Assembly (NCBI GenBank): GCA_964629475.1
Contig: CAZVQW010000008.1
Coordinates: 50,100 to 114,099, forward strand
Length of the DNA stretch: 64,000 nt
Direction of reading: 5' to 3'
Source of the DNA: SMWD01 sp964629475
GTDB taxonomy: Bacteria > Pseudomonadota > Gammaproteobacteria > Steroidobacterales > GCA-2729495
Under the pieces are notes generated by a model. It had not been told where the DNA came from and did no database searches. It was given only the letters and a program-made list of their open reading frames with translations. The translations under genes and the position numbers were made by a program. Shown one piece after another: positions 43,302-51,897 of this stretch. Numbering within the stretch: the first letter of the stretch is position 1; each line of letters starts with the position of its first letter.

Positions 43302-43892
43302 CTAATGAGTCGTCTGTGTACCCCAAATTTCCCGTAACCGCTTATCCCGCCCACAACTCCAGCGATAGGTTTTATAGCGAATAGGACTTTTCTTATAGAA
43401 ATCCTGGTGATGACTCTCGGCGCCGCGAATGGGGTAAAAAGTACTGGCCTCAAGAATAGGAGTGGTCACTTTCTGATCAGGAAATTTATCGATTACTTGT
43501 TGCCTGGACTTTTCTGCGATCACTCGTTCTTGTGCATTAGAGACAAAAATTGCACTCAGGTAGCTGGGCCCCTTGTCACAGAACTGCCCCTTAGCGTCGA
43601 ACGGATCGATGTTAACCCAGAAGTGATTCAGAATACCTTCATAGGTAACCACATTGGAGTCATAGGTAATTTCTACTGCCTCATAATGCCCGGTGTGGTC
43701 ACCACCGTAGGTAGGGTTTTTTGCGCTGCCACCGGTAAACCCTGAGATCACATCGCTTACTCCCTCCAGGGATTCAAAGTCTTTCTCCATACACCAAAAA
43801 CAACCGCCAGCGAGGATAGCCTTGTCCGCAACAGCCGAAGGTACGAAAAGAATGCTGAGGCTTAGCAGAATATAAGCAGCGATATTTCTCAT
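43302..43892 (-). CDS. msrA: Periplasmic peptide methionine-S-sulfoxide reductase MsrA
   Basis: 196 residues. A signal peptide (MRNIAAYILLSLSILFVPSAVA) is followed by the MsrA core with GGCFWCMEKDFE (nucleophile C31), GYxGG-like SGFTGGSAKNPTY, GHYEAVEITYD and HHQDFYKKSPIRYKTYRWSCG with a downstream cysteine for recycling. It repairs oxidised methionine, here after export. It faces the ALDH gene, about 115 bases between the two ends. Its nearness to ovothiol genes could reflect a shared oxidative-stress role, which is not proven. Confidence 0.92.
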   Translation of the reverse strand: MRNIAAYILLSLSILFVPSAVADKAILAGGCFWCMEKDFESLEGVSDVISGFTGGSAKNPTYGGDHTGHYEAVEITYDSNVVTYEGILNHFWVNIDPFDAKGQFCDKGPSYLSAIFVSNAQERVIAEKSRQQVIDKFPDQKVTTPILEASTFYPIRGAESHHQDFYKKSPIRYKTYRWSCGRDKRLREIWGTQTTH

Positions 43893-44304
43893 CGATGAGC
43901 CGGTTTGTAATGAACCATCAGTTTACTCAATCATCTGACCAGTTATCTTAGAATTGGTTCGATGGCAATCGTTGCAGCCAGAGCAACCAACACGCCGTAA
44001 TAGCGAGTCAGGTGGGCGCGGGGCTTGGGCGCCAGCGCGGCGAGTCGCGCGATGAAGTCCTCGGGCTCGAAGATCAAGTGCGTCTTGCCATCGCGATACG
44101 GCGTCTGTGTACGGGGACGAACTTCAACACACTCTGGACAGGTATGGTCATTGACTCGCCAGCATGACTTAAAGATTGGGTTCTCTCAAATGAGCAAGAT
44201 GGTTCACCGAGCGAAGGCGTTACCGATGTACCCGGAATGGACCGCCTGCAATTCGGTTCTTATGGCGAGACCGGCTCTCCATAACTTATTACTGCCAACC
44301 GTTC
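43893..44304. other. Gene-poor stretch containing a transposase relic
   Basis: Between msrA and the S9 peptidase gene there is no intact gene. The middle part (43991-44107) is the IS91-type transposase relic listed separately. The rest (44110-44300) shows no recognisable coding or repeat signal; plus-strand frames here are antisense to the relic. Confidence 0.6.
43991..44107 (-). pseudogene. IS91-family (Y2) transposase fragment
   Basis: Read on the minus strand this segment gives TPYRDGKTHLIFEPEDFIAR followed by LAALAPKPRAHLTRYYGV, an unmistakable match to the C-terminal region of IS91/IS1294-type transposases (a TPYRDGTTH...PKPRVNLTR...GV pattern). Sequence on either side no longer matches, there is no start codon, and the catalytic Tyr region is absent. 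It is a short relic of about 40 codons, left by an old rolling-circle insertion. Confidence 0.78.
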
Positions 44305-46341
44305 CTACTCTTCTGCAATCGCCTCGAGCCGTGCGGCGTGGTCAAGCTCGTAAGGTGGCGGCTTGCCGCCAGGGCCTTTGAGGTAGTGATCCATCCAGCG
44401 CATCAGGCGCAGCGAATAGTCGTATTGCGCGGCTGTGTTGCGATTGCCGTGCACTTCGCCCGGATAGATCACGAGCCGCACCGGCGTATCGGTGCGAAGC
44501 TTGACGAAACGATACATTTCCAGTGACTGGCCCGGGTGCACCCGCGGATCCATGTCACCACCCATGATCAGCAACGGTGTCCTCGTCTTGTCTGCGTGGT
44601 AGATCGGGCTGCGTTGGAGTAACCACATCCAGTCATCCCACGGCCAGGCCAGCGAGTGCGCATTGTACATTTCGTAGGGTATGTCACCGGTGCCAAACTT
44701 TGAGATCTGATCGGAAATACCCACGAAGGCCACGGCTGCCGCGTACTCCTCGGTCAGGGCGCTGGCGCTCCACATGCTCGCATAGCCGCCGTAAGATCCG
44801 CCGGTAATGCCTGTACGGGCCTCATCGACGAGTCCTTCCTCGACCAGGTGTCGTTTGGCATCGACGAGATCGTCGAACTCTTCCTCGGCATAGTCGTGTT
44901 GATCGAGTTTCGAGAATTCGACGCCGCGCCCGGTGCTACCGCGATAATTCGGGTAGACGATGGCGTAACCATTGGCGGCGAATACCTGCCCGGGCTGGCT
45001 GTAGTAGGTCATCCAGCCGTTCGAAAAATTGGCCTCCGGTCCGCCGTGCGCAATCACGATGAGCGGATTGCCGCCACGCTCGCGCTCGCCCGGGTGAATC
45101 AGGATAGCCTCAATTTCCAGGCCGTCACGGGCGGTATAGGTGATTGCTTCCTGCCGCGCAAACTCCCGCTCGCCGAGCCACGGGTTCGAATCGGTCAGCC
45201 TGAGCGGCTTCGCGCCGTCGCGCAGCAGGTAGAGCTCCGACGGGTGCCGCGGTGTATTCGCTATCGCCGCCACGACAGCCTGACCCGGATTGCCGTGGAC
45301 GGTACGCACGATCGGCCCGGGCGATGGAGCCGCACCGGGCGGCTCGGCCTTAAAGACCGACGTGATTGCCCAGTCCGTGTACACGCCGCGGTTACCAAGC
45401 CAGCGGACGTTAGCGTCATCCGCCCAGACGATATTACTGACGTGCCCGAGATACCCGGGAACGAGTTCTCGCCGCTCACCCCCGGATGATGACACCATGT
45501 AGAGCCGCCCCTCGCGTGGGTCATTAATATCCATGCTACCGACATACGCAACTCGCTCCCCATCCGGCGAGAATGCAAATGGGCCGAGCTTGCCCACCGA
45601 GCCCATCTTTCCCTGCACCTTTGCGCGTGCGGTGTCGACCACGTAGATATCGCGCGACGTAAACGAGTCGTCTACAAGTGGTGTGGGTGCCAACGCCACG
45701 GCGTAGCGGCTGCCGGTTGAAGACCAGGTGAAATCGGATGCGGAGCCGGGAAGATCGTGGGCCACCGCCTCCAGTGTTTCGAGATCGAGCATCCAGACCT
45801 TGGCTGGCAGTACCGACTCCTCGTATACGACGGCCTTGAAGCCCTTCTCCTCGAGTTCCTTCGTCTTCTCGGGCGGCGCGTCGGTTGCCGTGAAGGCAAT
45901 GGTGCGGCCATTCGGCGAGGGGTAGATCCGACCGATCGAGTTCACATGCGTGAACAGTTGCTCCGCCTCGCCCCCGGCCACGGCTATCCGGTACAGTGAA
46001 TTGAAATCCGCTTCTTCTTCGCGTTGCGCGAGAAAGAAAACCGCCTCTCCGTCGGCAGCCCAGGCGACATCGGTAATATCGACATCGCCGGTAACGTAAG
46101 GCGTTGAATTTCCGTTGAGGTCGGTAACGTGCAGCTCGTGGTACGGCGGCCCGTCGTCATCCTCGTAAATCTCGCGCGGTACCTGCAGCAGATAGGCGAT
46201 CCGATCTCCCGCAGGATTCATGCGTACGGTAGTGACCTGCTTCAGTGAGTTGACATCGTCGAGTGTCAGCGGAGCTGCCTGCGCGGTCATAAAACCGGAA
46301 ACGAGGACCAGCGATGCGGCAAGGGCGTTAATCTGCTTCAT
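44305..46341 (-). CDS. S9-family prolyl oligopeptidase-like exopeptidase, secreted
   Basis: 678 residues. A signal peptide (MKQINALAASLVLVSGFMTAQA) is followed by a beta-propeller (repeats such as VAWAADGEAVFFLAQ, FSPDGERVAYVGS) and a C-terminal alpha/beta-hydrolase domain. The catalytic Ser is in TGGSYGGYASM, the Asp in GGDMDPRVHPGQ and the His in YPGEVHGN. HGGPEANFSNGW forms the oxyanion hole. Such enzymes cleave peptides or acyl-peptides in the periplasm. The gene is divergent from the AbgT transporter, and uptake of peptide-derived products by that transporter is an attractive but unproven link. Confidence 0.88.
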   Translation of the reverse strand: MKQINALAASLVLVSGFMTAQAAPLTLDDVNSLKQVTTVRMNPAGDRIAYLLQVPREIYEDDDGPPYHELHVTDLNGNSTPYVTGDVDITDVAWAADGEAVFFLAQREEEADFNSLYRIAVAGGEAEQLFTHVNSIGRIYPSPNGRTIAFTATDAPPEKTKELEEKGFKAVVYEESVLPAKVWMLDLETLEAVAHDLPGSASDFTWSSTGSRYAVALAPTPLVDDSFTSRDIYVVDTARAKVQGKMGSVGKLGPFAFSPDGERVAYVGSMDINDPREGRLYMVSSSGGERRELVPGYLGHVSNIVWADDANVRWLGNRGVYTDWAITSVFKAEPPGAAPSPGPIVRTVHGNPGQAVVAAIANTPRHPSELYLLRDGAKPLRLTDSNPWLGEREFARQEAITYTARDGLEIEAILIHPGERERGGNPLIVIAHGGPEANFSNGWMTYYSQPGQVFAANGYAIVYPNYRGSTGRGVEFSKLDQHDYAEEEFDDLVDAKRHLVEEGLVDEARTGITGGSYGGYASMWSASALTEEYAAAVAFVGISDQISKFGTGDIPYEMYNAHSLAWPWDDWMWLLQRSPIYHADKTRTPLLIMGGDMDPRVHPGQSLEMYRFVKLRTDTPVRLVIYPGEVHGNRNTAAQYDYSLRLMRWMDHYLKGPGGKPPPYELDHAARLEAIAEE

Positions 46342-46509
46342 TGCAATGTTCGATGGTTGTTGCTACAGGGTCCGGCGAACATAGCATTAATTCTTTCGAA
46401 CGCCTATTTGGAGCGCCTGTCAGGTGGATATAGCCAGCCGTCGATTTGACCGCGAGTGTGGTTTGCCGTTTGCTATGTCCCTGTTTCACCCCAAGCTGAA
46501 TTCCCCGAC

Positions 46510-48099
46510 ATGCACGAAGAATCCACAGACCGGCCAAACAACTCACGTATCACCCGCTTATTGCACGTCGTCGAATGGCTGGGCAATGCGCTGCCTCACC
46601 CGGTCACGCTGTTCGCCTTGTTCGCGGCGGGCGTGGTCGTGCTGTCCGGCATCCTGGGTTTTTTTGACGTTGCGGTGATCGATCCGCGCCCCGCAGGCGC
46701 CAGGGGCCGGGCCGACAACGGCCTTATCGAGGTCGTCAGTCTGATGAATGCCGACGGTCTGAGAATGATCGTCCTGAATCTTGTCAGGAATTTCGTCGAG
46801 TTCGCACCGCTTGGCACTGTTCTGGTGGCACTGCTAGGCGTTGGCGTGGCCGAGCGATCGGGTTGGCTGACGGCGGTGATTCGCGGCATGGTACTCAACG
46901 CACGACCCAAGCTGGTTACCGTCATCATCGTTTTGGCAGGCGTTTTGTCGAATACGGCGTCCGAGATGGGTTACGTCGTTGTCGTACCGCTCGCGGCTGT
47001 CGTGTTTTATTCGCTCGGACGGCATCCACTCGCGGGGCTGGCAGCCGCGTTCGCCGGCGTATCCGGCGGTTACAGCGCCAACCTGCTCATCGGAACCGTA
47101 GACCCGCTGTTGTCCGGGATTACGACCGAGGCAGCGCGCCTTATCCATCCCGGATATGAGGTAGATGTAAGCGCCAACTGGTATTTCATGGTAGCCAGTA
47201 CCTTTCTGATTACGGCCATCGGCAGTTTTATCAGTCTCAAAATTGTCGAACCCTCGCTAGGTTGCTACGAAGGAACACCCGCCGATCTCGGCGATAACGA
47301 ATCGCACCGAATGGACCCGCTGTCTGCCCAGGAAAAGAAAGGCCTTTGGCGCTCTCTTTGGGCGACACTCATTTTCGCAGGCGTGATCGCTGTGCTTGTA
47401 GTGCCCGAGAACGCCGTTTTGCGCAATCAGGAGACGGGCGCTGTTGCCGGCTCGCCGTTCCTGAGAGGCATCGTGGCGATCATTTTCGTGTACTTCATGA
47501 TGGTCGGGGTCGTCTATGGCCGCACTGTTGGTACGATCAGGTCTGATCGAGATGTTATCAATGCTATGGCGCACGCCATGAGCACGCTCGGTCTATATAT
47601 CGCGCTCGTTTTTTTTGCCGCGCAGTTCGTCAAGTTCTTTGGCTGGACAAATCTCGGCTCCATCACCGCCGTGACGGGCGCTAACTTTTTGCAGGACATC
47701 GGCATGACGGGTCCCGTCCTGTTCTTCTTCTTTATCCTGATATGCGCGTTCATCAACCTGATGCTGGGATCGGCATCTGCACAATGGGCAGTGACGGCAC
47801 CCATCTTCGTGCCAATGCTTATGTTGCTGGGCTATTCGCCTGAGGTGATCCAGGCGGCGTATCGTATCGGCGACTCAAGCACCAACATCATCACGCCGAT
47901 GATGAGCTACTTCGGGTTAATAATGGCGTTTGTCGCGAAGTATCAGCCCAAAGCCGGAGTGGGCACGCTGATTGCAATGATGCTGCCTTACTCGGTAGCG
48001 TTCCTGATCTGTTGGTCCCTGTTCTTTTTTCTCTGGACATTCATTCTTGGATTGCCGGTCGGCCCGGCCTCTCCAACGTACTACACTCCCGCCGGATAG
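46510..48099 (+). CDS. AbgT-family transporter (p-aminobenzoyl-glutamate or sulfonamide efflux)
   Basis: About 529 residues with some eleven membrane segments and the AbgT features NTASEMGYVVVVPLAAVVFYSL, AFAGVSGGYSANLLIGTVDP and GSASAQWAVTAPIFVPMLM, then SSTNIITPMMSYFGLIMAF near the end, the two helical-hairpin motifs of the family. Members import p-aminobenzoyl-glutamate (E. coli AbgT) or export antimetabolites (MtrF-like). I chose the ATG at 46510 (MHEESTD); the frame from 46456 adds residues unlike the family. It is followed by a long inverted repeat. Confidence 0.88.
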   Translation: MHEESTDRPNNSRITRLLHVVEWLGNALPHPVTLFALFAAGVVVLSGILGFFDVAVIDPRPAGARGRADNGLIEVVSLMNADGLRMIVLNLVRNFVEFAPLGTVLVALLGVGVAERSGWLTAVIRGMVLNARPKLVTVIIVLAGVLSNTASEMGYVVVVPLAAVVFYSLGRHPLAGLAAAFAGVSGGYSANLLIGTVDPLLSGITTEAARLIHPGYEVDVSANWYFMVASTFLITAIGSFISLKIVEPSLGCYEGTPADLGDNESHRMDPLSAQEKKGLWRSLWATLIFAGVIAVLVVPENAVLRNQETGAVAGSPFLRGIVAIIFVYFMMVGVVYGRTVGTIRSDRDVINAMAHAMSTLGLYIALVFFAAQFVKFFGWTNLGSITAVTGANFLQDIGMTGPVLFFFFILICAFINLMLGSASAQWAVTAPIFVPMLMLLGYSPEVIQAAYRIGDSSTNIITPMMSYFGLIMAFVAKYQPKAGVGTLIAMMLPYSVAFLICWSLFFFLWTFILGLPVGPASPTYYTPAG

Positions 48100-48134
48100 C
48101 CTGAACAAACAGGTGTCACCCATAGTACGCCCCT

Positions 48135-48186
48135 AAGTCCATGCCATCGTAAGATAGCCTTGACTATTCTGCGATGGCATGGACTT
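48135..48186. repeat. 52-base inverted repeat with perfect 15-bp arms
   Basis: AAGTCCATGCCATCG (48135-48149) is repeated inverted as CGATGGCATGGACTT (48172-48186). The 22 bases between contain a further partial stem (GATAG against CTATT), so a single strand could fold along most of its length. It lies between abgT and the toxin-antitoxin genes. It has no T-run, so a simple terminator is unlikely; a mobile palindrome, an old recombination site or an element boundary are possible. Confidence 0.75.
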
Positions 48187-48214
48187 TACATAAGAATGAT
48201 CATGCAATCGTAAC

Positions 48215-48243
48215 TTGACATGTCATGATTCTTCTTGATAGTC
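48215..48243 (+). promoter_or_regulatory. Candidate promoter and operator of the toxin-antitoxin operon
   Basis: TTGACA (48215-48220) is a perfect -35 box, and ATAGTC 17 bases on is a poor but possible -10. The -35 is embedded in the palindrome TGACATGTCA (48216-48225), as expected where an RHH antitoxin represses its own promoter. Transcription would begin near the ATG at 48252, leaving almost no leader. Confidence 0.5.
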
Positions 48244-48251
48244 TGCGCGGC

Positions 48252-48464
48252 ATGGCCTCTATTAAGATCAGCTCAAAAGTTGAGCAAGCAGAATGGCGCG
48301 CGTTGCAGGATCTCGCTCAAGAGTCGCACCAGAGTATCTCCGGGCTGCTAACGGAGGCAATTGCCGACTTTGTTCGCAAACGACGCCTGCGCCCGACTGT
48401 CCTCAAGCATCTTGAGGACTCCATCGTTGAAAACGAGGAATTAGGCCGCCGCCTTGCAGAGTAA
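48252..48464 (+). CDS. Ribbon-helix-helix antitoxin
   Basis: 70 residues from the ATG at 48252 (MASIKISSKVEQAEWRALQDLA). The N-terminal beta strand SIKISSKV, followed by two helices with SHQSISGLLTEAIADFV, is the RHH/CopG DNA-binding layout; the C-terminal tail (HLEDSIVENEELGRRLAE) would wrap the toxin. An ATG at 48225 adds nine residues and is an alternative, but it falls inside the presumed operator. The gene overlaps the toxin start by about ten bases. Confidence 0.8.
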   Translation: MASIKISSKVEQAEWRALQDLAQESHQSISGLLTEAIADFVRKRRLRPTVLKHLEDSIVENEELGRRLAE

Positions 48465-48843
48465 CCGCATCCAATTCCTTTCGGTCGACGAGGTATTGGC
48501 CATCCACCAACGCGTGATAGAACAATTCGGCGGGACATCCGGCGTGCGGGATATGGGTCTGCTGGAAAGTGCTTTATTCAGACCGCAATCTGGCTACTAC
48601 AACGATTTATCCGGGATGGCGGCAGCACAATTCGAATCATTGCTGCTCAACCACCCGTTTGTGGACGGCAACAAGCGAGTGGCTTTTTTTGCTACAGACA
48701 TTTTCCTTCGCCTGAATGGCTGGAAGATCTCTGTGGACGCAACAGCCGCCCATTCATTTCTGACAGGTGCGCTAGAACGCAATGATTGTGACTACGAAAA
48801 ACTGCTACCGTGGATTCGAGGCTCACTCCTGGGATTGGATTAA
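48454..48843 (+). CDS. doc: Doc/Fic-family toxin (death on curing)
   Basis: 129 residues. The Fic/Doc signature HPFVDGNKRVAFFATD starts at H67; FLSVDEVLAIHQRVIEQFGG and MGLLESALFRPQSGYY at the N-terminus are typical of Doc-like toxins. P1 Doc phosphorylates and blocks EF-Tu; whether this protein does the same is unknown. The start is a TTG at 48454 inside the antitoxin 3' end; no ATG fits, since the next one would remove the first domain. With the antitoxin it forms a standard type II module, complete in sequence. Confidence 0.88.
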   Translation: MQSNRIQFLSVDEVLAIHQRVIEQFGGTSGVRDMGLLESALFRPQSGYYNDLSGMAAAQFESLLLNHPFVDGNKRVAFFATDIFLRLNGWKISVDATAAHSFLTGALERNDCDYEKLLPWIRGSLLGLD

Positions 48844-48893
48844 ATCCAAGGACAGCCGGCCAGCAACGACTTGAACGCTAATTCACACTCGCC

Positions 48894-49103
48894 AAATACC
48901 CGCCACACACATTCGGGCGCCGTCTGAGAGCTGCTGGAGTGAGTTTTGAGGATCGTCAGGACTTGTTAGGGCATAAGAGTGGACGCATCACGACCCATTG
49001 CAACGCAGCTGAAATCGACAATTTGATCGAAGCTGCGGGCCTTGTAACCAGGTCCCGCAAAACTCCCGCACTGACAGTTCTGAATTTTTCCAGGGGTAAG
49101 TAA
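48894..49103 (+). pseudogene. Tyrosine recombinase (integrase) C-terminal remnant
   Basis: The frame gives HTFGRRLRAAGVSFEDRQDL followed by LGHKSGRITTHCNAAEIDNL, the box II end of a phage-type integrase. Key residues have decayed: the catalytic Tyr of the usual THYS is Cys (THCN), and the Arg expected before HTFG is missing (PPHTFG). No start or N-terminal domain remains. It ends 14 bases before tRNA-Met, a usual integration target, and follows the Doc module, so it probably marks the end of an eroded integrated element. Confidence 0.85.
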
Positions 49104-49117
49104 GTGCTTGATTTAAT

Positions 49118-49194
49118 TGGTGGTGATGGGTGGACTTGAACCACCGACCCCGGCATTATGAGTGCCGTGCTCTAACCAGCTGAGCTACATCACC
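49118..49194 (-). tRNA. tRNA-Met (CAU), elongator type
   Basis: On the minus strand the gene folds as a cloverleaf: acceptor GGTGATG/CATCACC, D-arm with AGCTCAGCTGGTTAGAGC, anticodon loop CTCATAA (CAU), variable loop and T-arm GGTGG-TTCAAGT-CCACC, with an encoded CCA. The first base pair G-C and D-loop match elongator rather than initiator tRNA-Met. It is 77 bases long. A Cys-for-Tyr-mutated integrase relic lies just outside its 3' end. Confidence 0.95.
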
Positions 49195-49363
49195 ACACTG
49201 GTGGGGACGGGCATTTTCTTTGTCGGCCCCACTGGTGTCAAGCTGATTTTCTGCTCGACATTCCACCATAAAGCCATCCAAGCCTTTGTTTTCATGGCTA
49301 TAAACAGGATGATCGTGCTCCTGTGATAGAGCAGAAATGAAAGCGTACTGCTAATTTAAGAAC

Positions 49364-50458
49364 TCAAACGTTGAACAGGAAGTGAACAACGTCGCCCTCG
49401 GCCATAACGTAGTCTTTCCCCTCTGATCGCAACCGGCCCGCCTCGCGAGCACCCTGCTCTCCGTTGCCGGCGATGAAATCTTCGAAGGCGATCGTCTCGG
49501 CGCGAATGAAGCCCTTCTCAAAATCCGTGTGAATTTCGCCGGCCGCTTGCGGTGCCGTGCTGCCGACGTGGACAGTCCAGGCGCGTACCTCTTTCTCACC
49601 GGCGGTGAAAAAGGTCTGCAAGCCGAGCAGTTTGTATCCCGCGCGGATGACGCGATCGAGGCCCGGTTCGGTCAGATCCATTTCATCGAGGAACATTTTC
49701 TTATCGTCCGCGTCGAGTAATGCGATCTCGGCCTCGAGTGCGGCACAGATAACGACGACTTCGGCCTCTTCGTTGGCAGCCAGCGCCTTGACCTGCTCGA
49801 GCCATTCGTTGCCTTCGCTGAGCCCGGCCTCATCGACATTAGCTATATATAAGACCGGCTTGGCAGTCAGCAGGTTAAATTCCTTCAGCTGCACCGGATC
49901 GTCGTTACCGTAATCGAAGGTCCGCGCCGGTTGCTCCCCATCGAGATGCATATGTATGCGCTGGAGCAGATCGCGTCGGGCGATGTCCTGTTTGTTGCCG
50001 GTCTTGGCCTGCTTCTCGGCTTTCTGCAAAGATCGCTCGATCGATTCGAGATCCGCCAGGACCAGCTCGGTGTTGATGATGCCGATATCACGTAGTGGAT
50101 CGACACTGCCCGATACATGCGCAATGTCGTCATCGTCAAAGCAGCGCACGACATGCGCAATCGCATGGGTTTCGCGAATATTGGCGAGAAATTTGTTACC
50201 CAGCCCTTCACCCTTCGAAGCACCGGCGACCAGGCCGGCGATATCGACAAATTCCATCGTTGTCGGCAGGGTCTTCTGCGGCTTGACGATCGCGGCGAGC
50301 TGCTCGAGCCGTGGGTCGGGTACGGGGACGATCCCGACATTCGGATCGATCGTACAAAATGGATAATTCTCGGCCGCGATTTCCGCCGCCGTGAGCGCAT
50401 TAAATAAGGTCGATTTACCGACGTTCGGTAAACCCACGATTCCGCATCGAATAGCCAT
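49364..50458 (-). CDS. ychF: Redox-regulated ribosome-binding ATPase YchF
   Basis: 364 residues. G1 is GLPNVGKST near residue 9; the family keeps the NxxE-type ATP-preferring G4 (YIANVDEAGLSE). A coiled-coil insertion follows the G domain (LADLESIERSLQKAEKQAKTG), and a TGS domain ends the protein (AWTVHVGSTAPQAAGEIHTDFEKGF). YchF binds ribosomes and takes part in oxidative-stress control. I chose the ATG at 50458 (MAIRCGIVG); the frame upstream to 50539 reads into a palindromic repeat. Usually it follows pth directly; here a block of six other features separates them. Confidence 0.95.
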   Translation of the reverse strand: MAIRCGIVGLPNVGKSTLFNALTAAEIAAENYPFCTIDPNVGIVPVPDPRLEQLAAIVKPQKTLPTTMEFVDIAGLVAGASKGEGLGNKFLANIRETHAIAHVVRCFDDDDIAHVSGSVDPLRDIGIINTELVLADLESIERSLQKAEKQAKTGNKQDIARRDLLQRIHMHLDGEQPARTFDYGNDDPVQLKEFNLLTAKPVLYIANVDEAGLSEGNEWLEQVKALAANEEAEVVVICAALEAEIALLDADDKKMFLDEMDLTEPGLDRVIRAGYKLLGLQTFFTAGEKEVRAWTVHVGSTAPQAAGEIHTDFEKGFIRAETIAFEDFIAGNGEQGAREAGRLRSEGKDYVMAEGDVVHFLFNV

Positions 50459-50479
50459 AAGGGCGGCGATTCTACGGGA

Positions 50480-50530
50480 AAAAGGTGCCGGGTTTATTTT
50501 TTTTTGCAAAAAATAAACCCGGCACCTTTT
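50480..50530. repeat. Perfect palindrome, 23-bp arms (REP-like, copy 1)
   Basis: Arms 50480-50502 and 50508-50530 are exact inverted copies around a five-base loop; the arm reads AAAAGGTGCCGGGTTTATTT and three more T. A partial direct repeat of the outer arm (CCCCGGCACCTTTT) follows at 50531-50544. It lies between the divergent ychF and TraB-family genes. It shares the CCGGGTTTATTTT core with the palindrome at 55393-55468, so the two are members of one repeat family. Confidence 0.9.
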
Positions 50531-50565
50531 CCCCGGCACCTTTTCTGGCCCTATAATGCGCCGCC

Positions 50566-51747
50566 ATGCCCAAGATCACTGAAATCGAACCCAACGTCGA
50601 CCTGGTCGAGCACGACGGCCGGCAGTTTTATATTGTCGGCACCGCGCATGTCAGCAAGGACAGCGCCGATCTCGTCGAGAAGACCATCCGCGAGCGCGAG
50701 CCGGATACGGTTGCGCTCGAGCTGTGCGATTCGCGCTACGAGACGCTGTCGAATCCCGAGCGCTGGAAAGAGACCGACATCTATACGGTCATCAAGTCGG
50801 GCCGCGCCTATGTCCTGATGGCCCAGCTCGCGCTGGCGACGTTTCAGAAGAAGCTCGCCGACGAATTCGGCATCCGGCCCGGCGAGGAGATGCACCGTGC
50901 GATGCAGGTCAGCCATGAGACGGATACGAATATCTCGCTCGTCGACCGCGAGGTCCGCACGACGTTGAAACGCGCCTGGGACGGCGCCGGTTTCTTCACA
51001 ATGCTCAAGCTCATGTTTTCGCTGTTCGCATCGATGTTCGAAAAACAGGAAATATCACAGGAAGAAATCGAGAAACTGAAAAGCGGCGGTGATCTCGCGG
51101 CAGCCATCGATGAATTTGCCGGCTCACTGCCGGGCGTCAAGACGGCGCTGATCGACGAACGCGATCAATACCTGGCGGCCAAGATCCACGCCTCATCCGG
51201 TGATACCGTCGTCGCTGTCGTCGGTGCCGCGCATGTGCCGGGTATCAAGAAAGTGTTCGGTACCGACATCGATGTCGCGAAACTCGACGAGATCCCACCA
51301 CCGAAGAAGATCTTCAAGATCATCGGCTGGGGTGTACCGCTGCTGCTGGCAGCCCTGGTCGTGGCCGGGTTCATCGTCTCCGGGCGTGAAACCAGCGAGC
51401 AGATGGTTATTGTCTGGGTGCTGGCCAACGGCATCTCGGCCGCGATCGGCACGATGGTTGCGCTCGCTCATCCGTTGACGATCCTGGCCGCCTTCGTCGC
51501 CGCGCCGATTACGTCGCTGAATCCGACGATAGCGGCCGGCTGGGTCTGTGGCCTGTGCGAGGCCTACCTGCGCAAACCGCGCGTCGTCGACCTGGAACAC
51601 ATCGCGGATGACCTGACGACCATACGCGGCATCTGGTCCAATCGCGTCATCAAGGTTTTACTCGTCGTCGTGCTGGCGAATCTCGGCAGCAGCATCGGCA
51701 CATTTGTCGGCGTCGGCTGGATCGTGTCCCTGCTCGGCGGCGGCTAA
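50566..51747 (+). CDS. TraB/PrgY-family membrane protein
   Basis: 393 residues. The soluble TraB domain has GTAHVSKDSADLVEKTIRER and, near its end, VVAVVGAAHVPGIKKVF, the paired GTAHxS and GxAHxxG motifs thought to form a metal-dependent active site. Three or four membrane helices follow (about residues 260-283, 289-310, 315-340 and 365-390). Homologues of enterococcal TraB/PrgY lower pheromone activity; the role in Gram-negative bacteria is unknown. TATAAT at 50552-50557 lies nine bases before the ATG, suggesting a very short leader. Confidence 0.85.
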   Translation: MPKITEIEPNVDLVEHDGRQFYIVGTAHVSKDSADLVEKTIREREPDTVALELCDSRYETLSNPERWKETDIYTVIKSGRAYVLMAQLALATFQKKLADEFGIRPGEEMHRAMQVSHETDTNISLVDREVRTTLKRAWDGAGFFTMLKLMFSLFASMFEKQEISQEEIEKLKSGGDLAAAIDEFAGSLPGVKTALIDERDQYLAAKIHASSGDTVVAVVGAAHVPGIKKVFGTDIDVAKLDEIPPPKKIFKIIGWGVPLLLAALVVAGFIVSGRETSEQMVIVWVLANGISAAIGTMVALAHPLTILAAFVAAPITSLNPTIAAGWVCGLCEAYLRKPRVVDLEHIADDLTTIRGIWSNRVIKVLLVVVLANLGSSIGTFVGVGWIVSLLGGG

Positions 51748-51897
51748 CCCGGTCAGTCCTTCAGGCATTCCGCCCATTCTTCTATCGACCGTAACCTCCG
51801 TCCTGCACTATTGATGTACAACAATGCAGCCCGAACGCCGCAGGCAGAATACTGATGCGGTATGCTCATTTATTAGCCTGTTGTTTTCAGATCTGAA

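Noticed and set aside
44025..44381. 118-residue plus-strand frame
   Set aside because: It is antisense to the transposase relic and the end of the S9 peptidase gene, and its composition is not protein-like.
48454..48843. Fic AMP-transferase effector
   Set aside because: The 129-residue size, the partner antitoxin and the Doc-like N-terminus favour a type II toxin.
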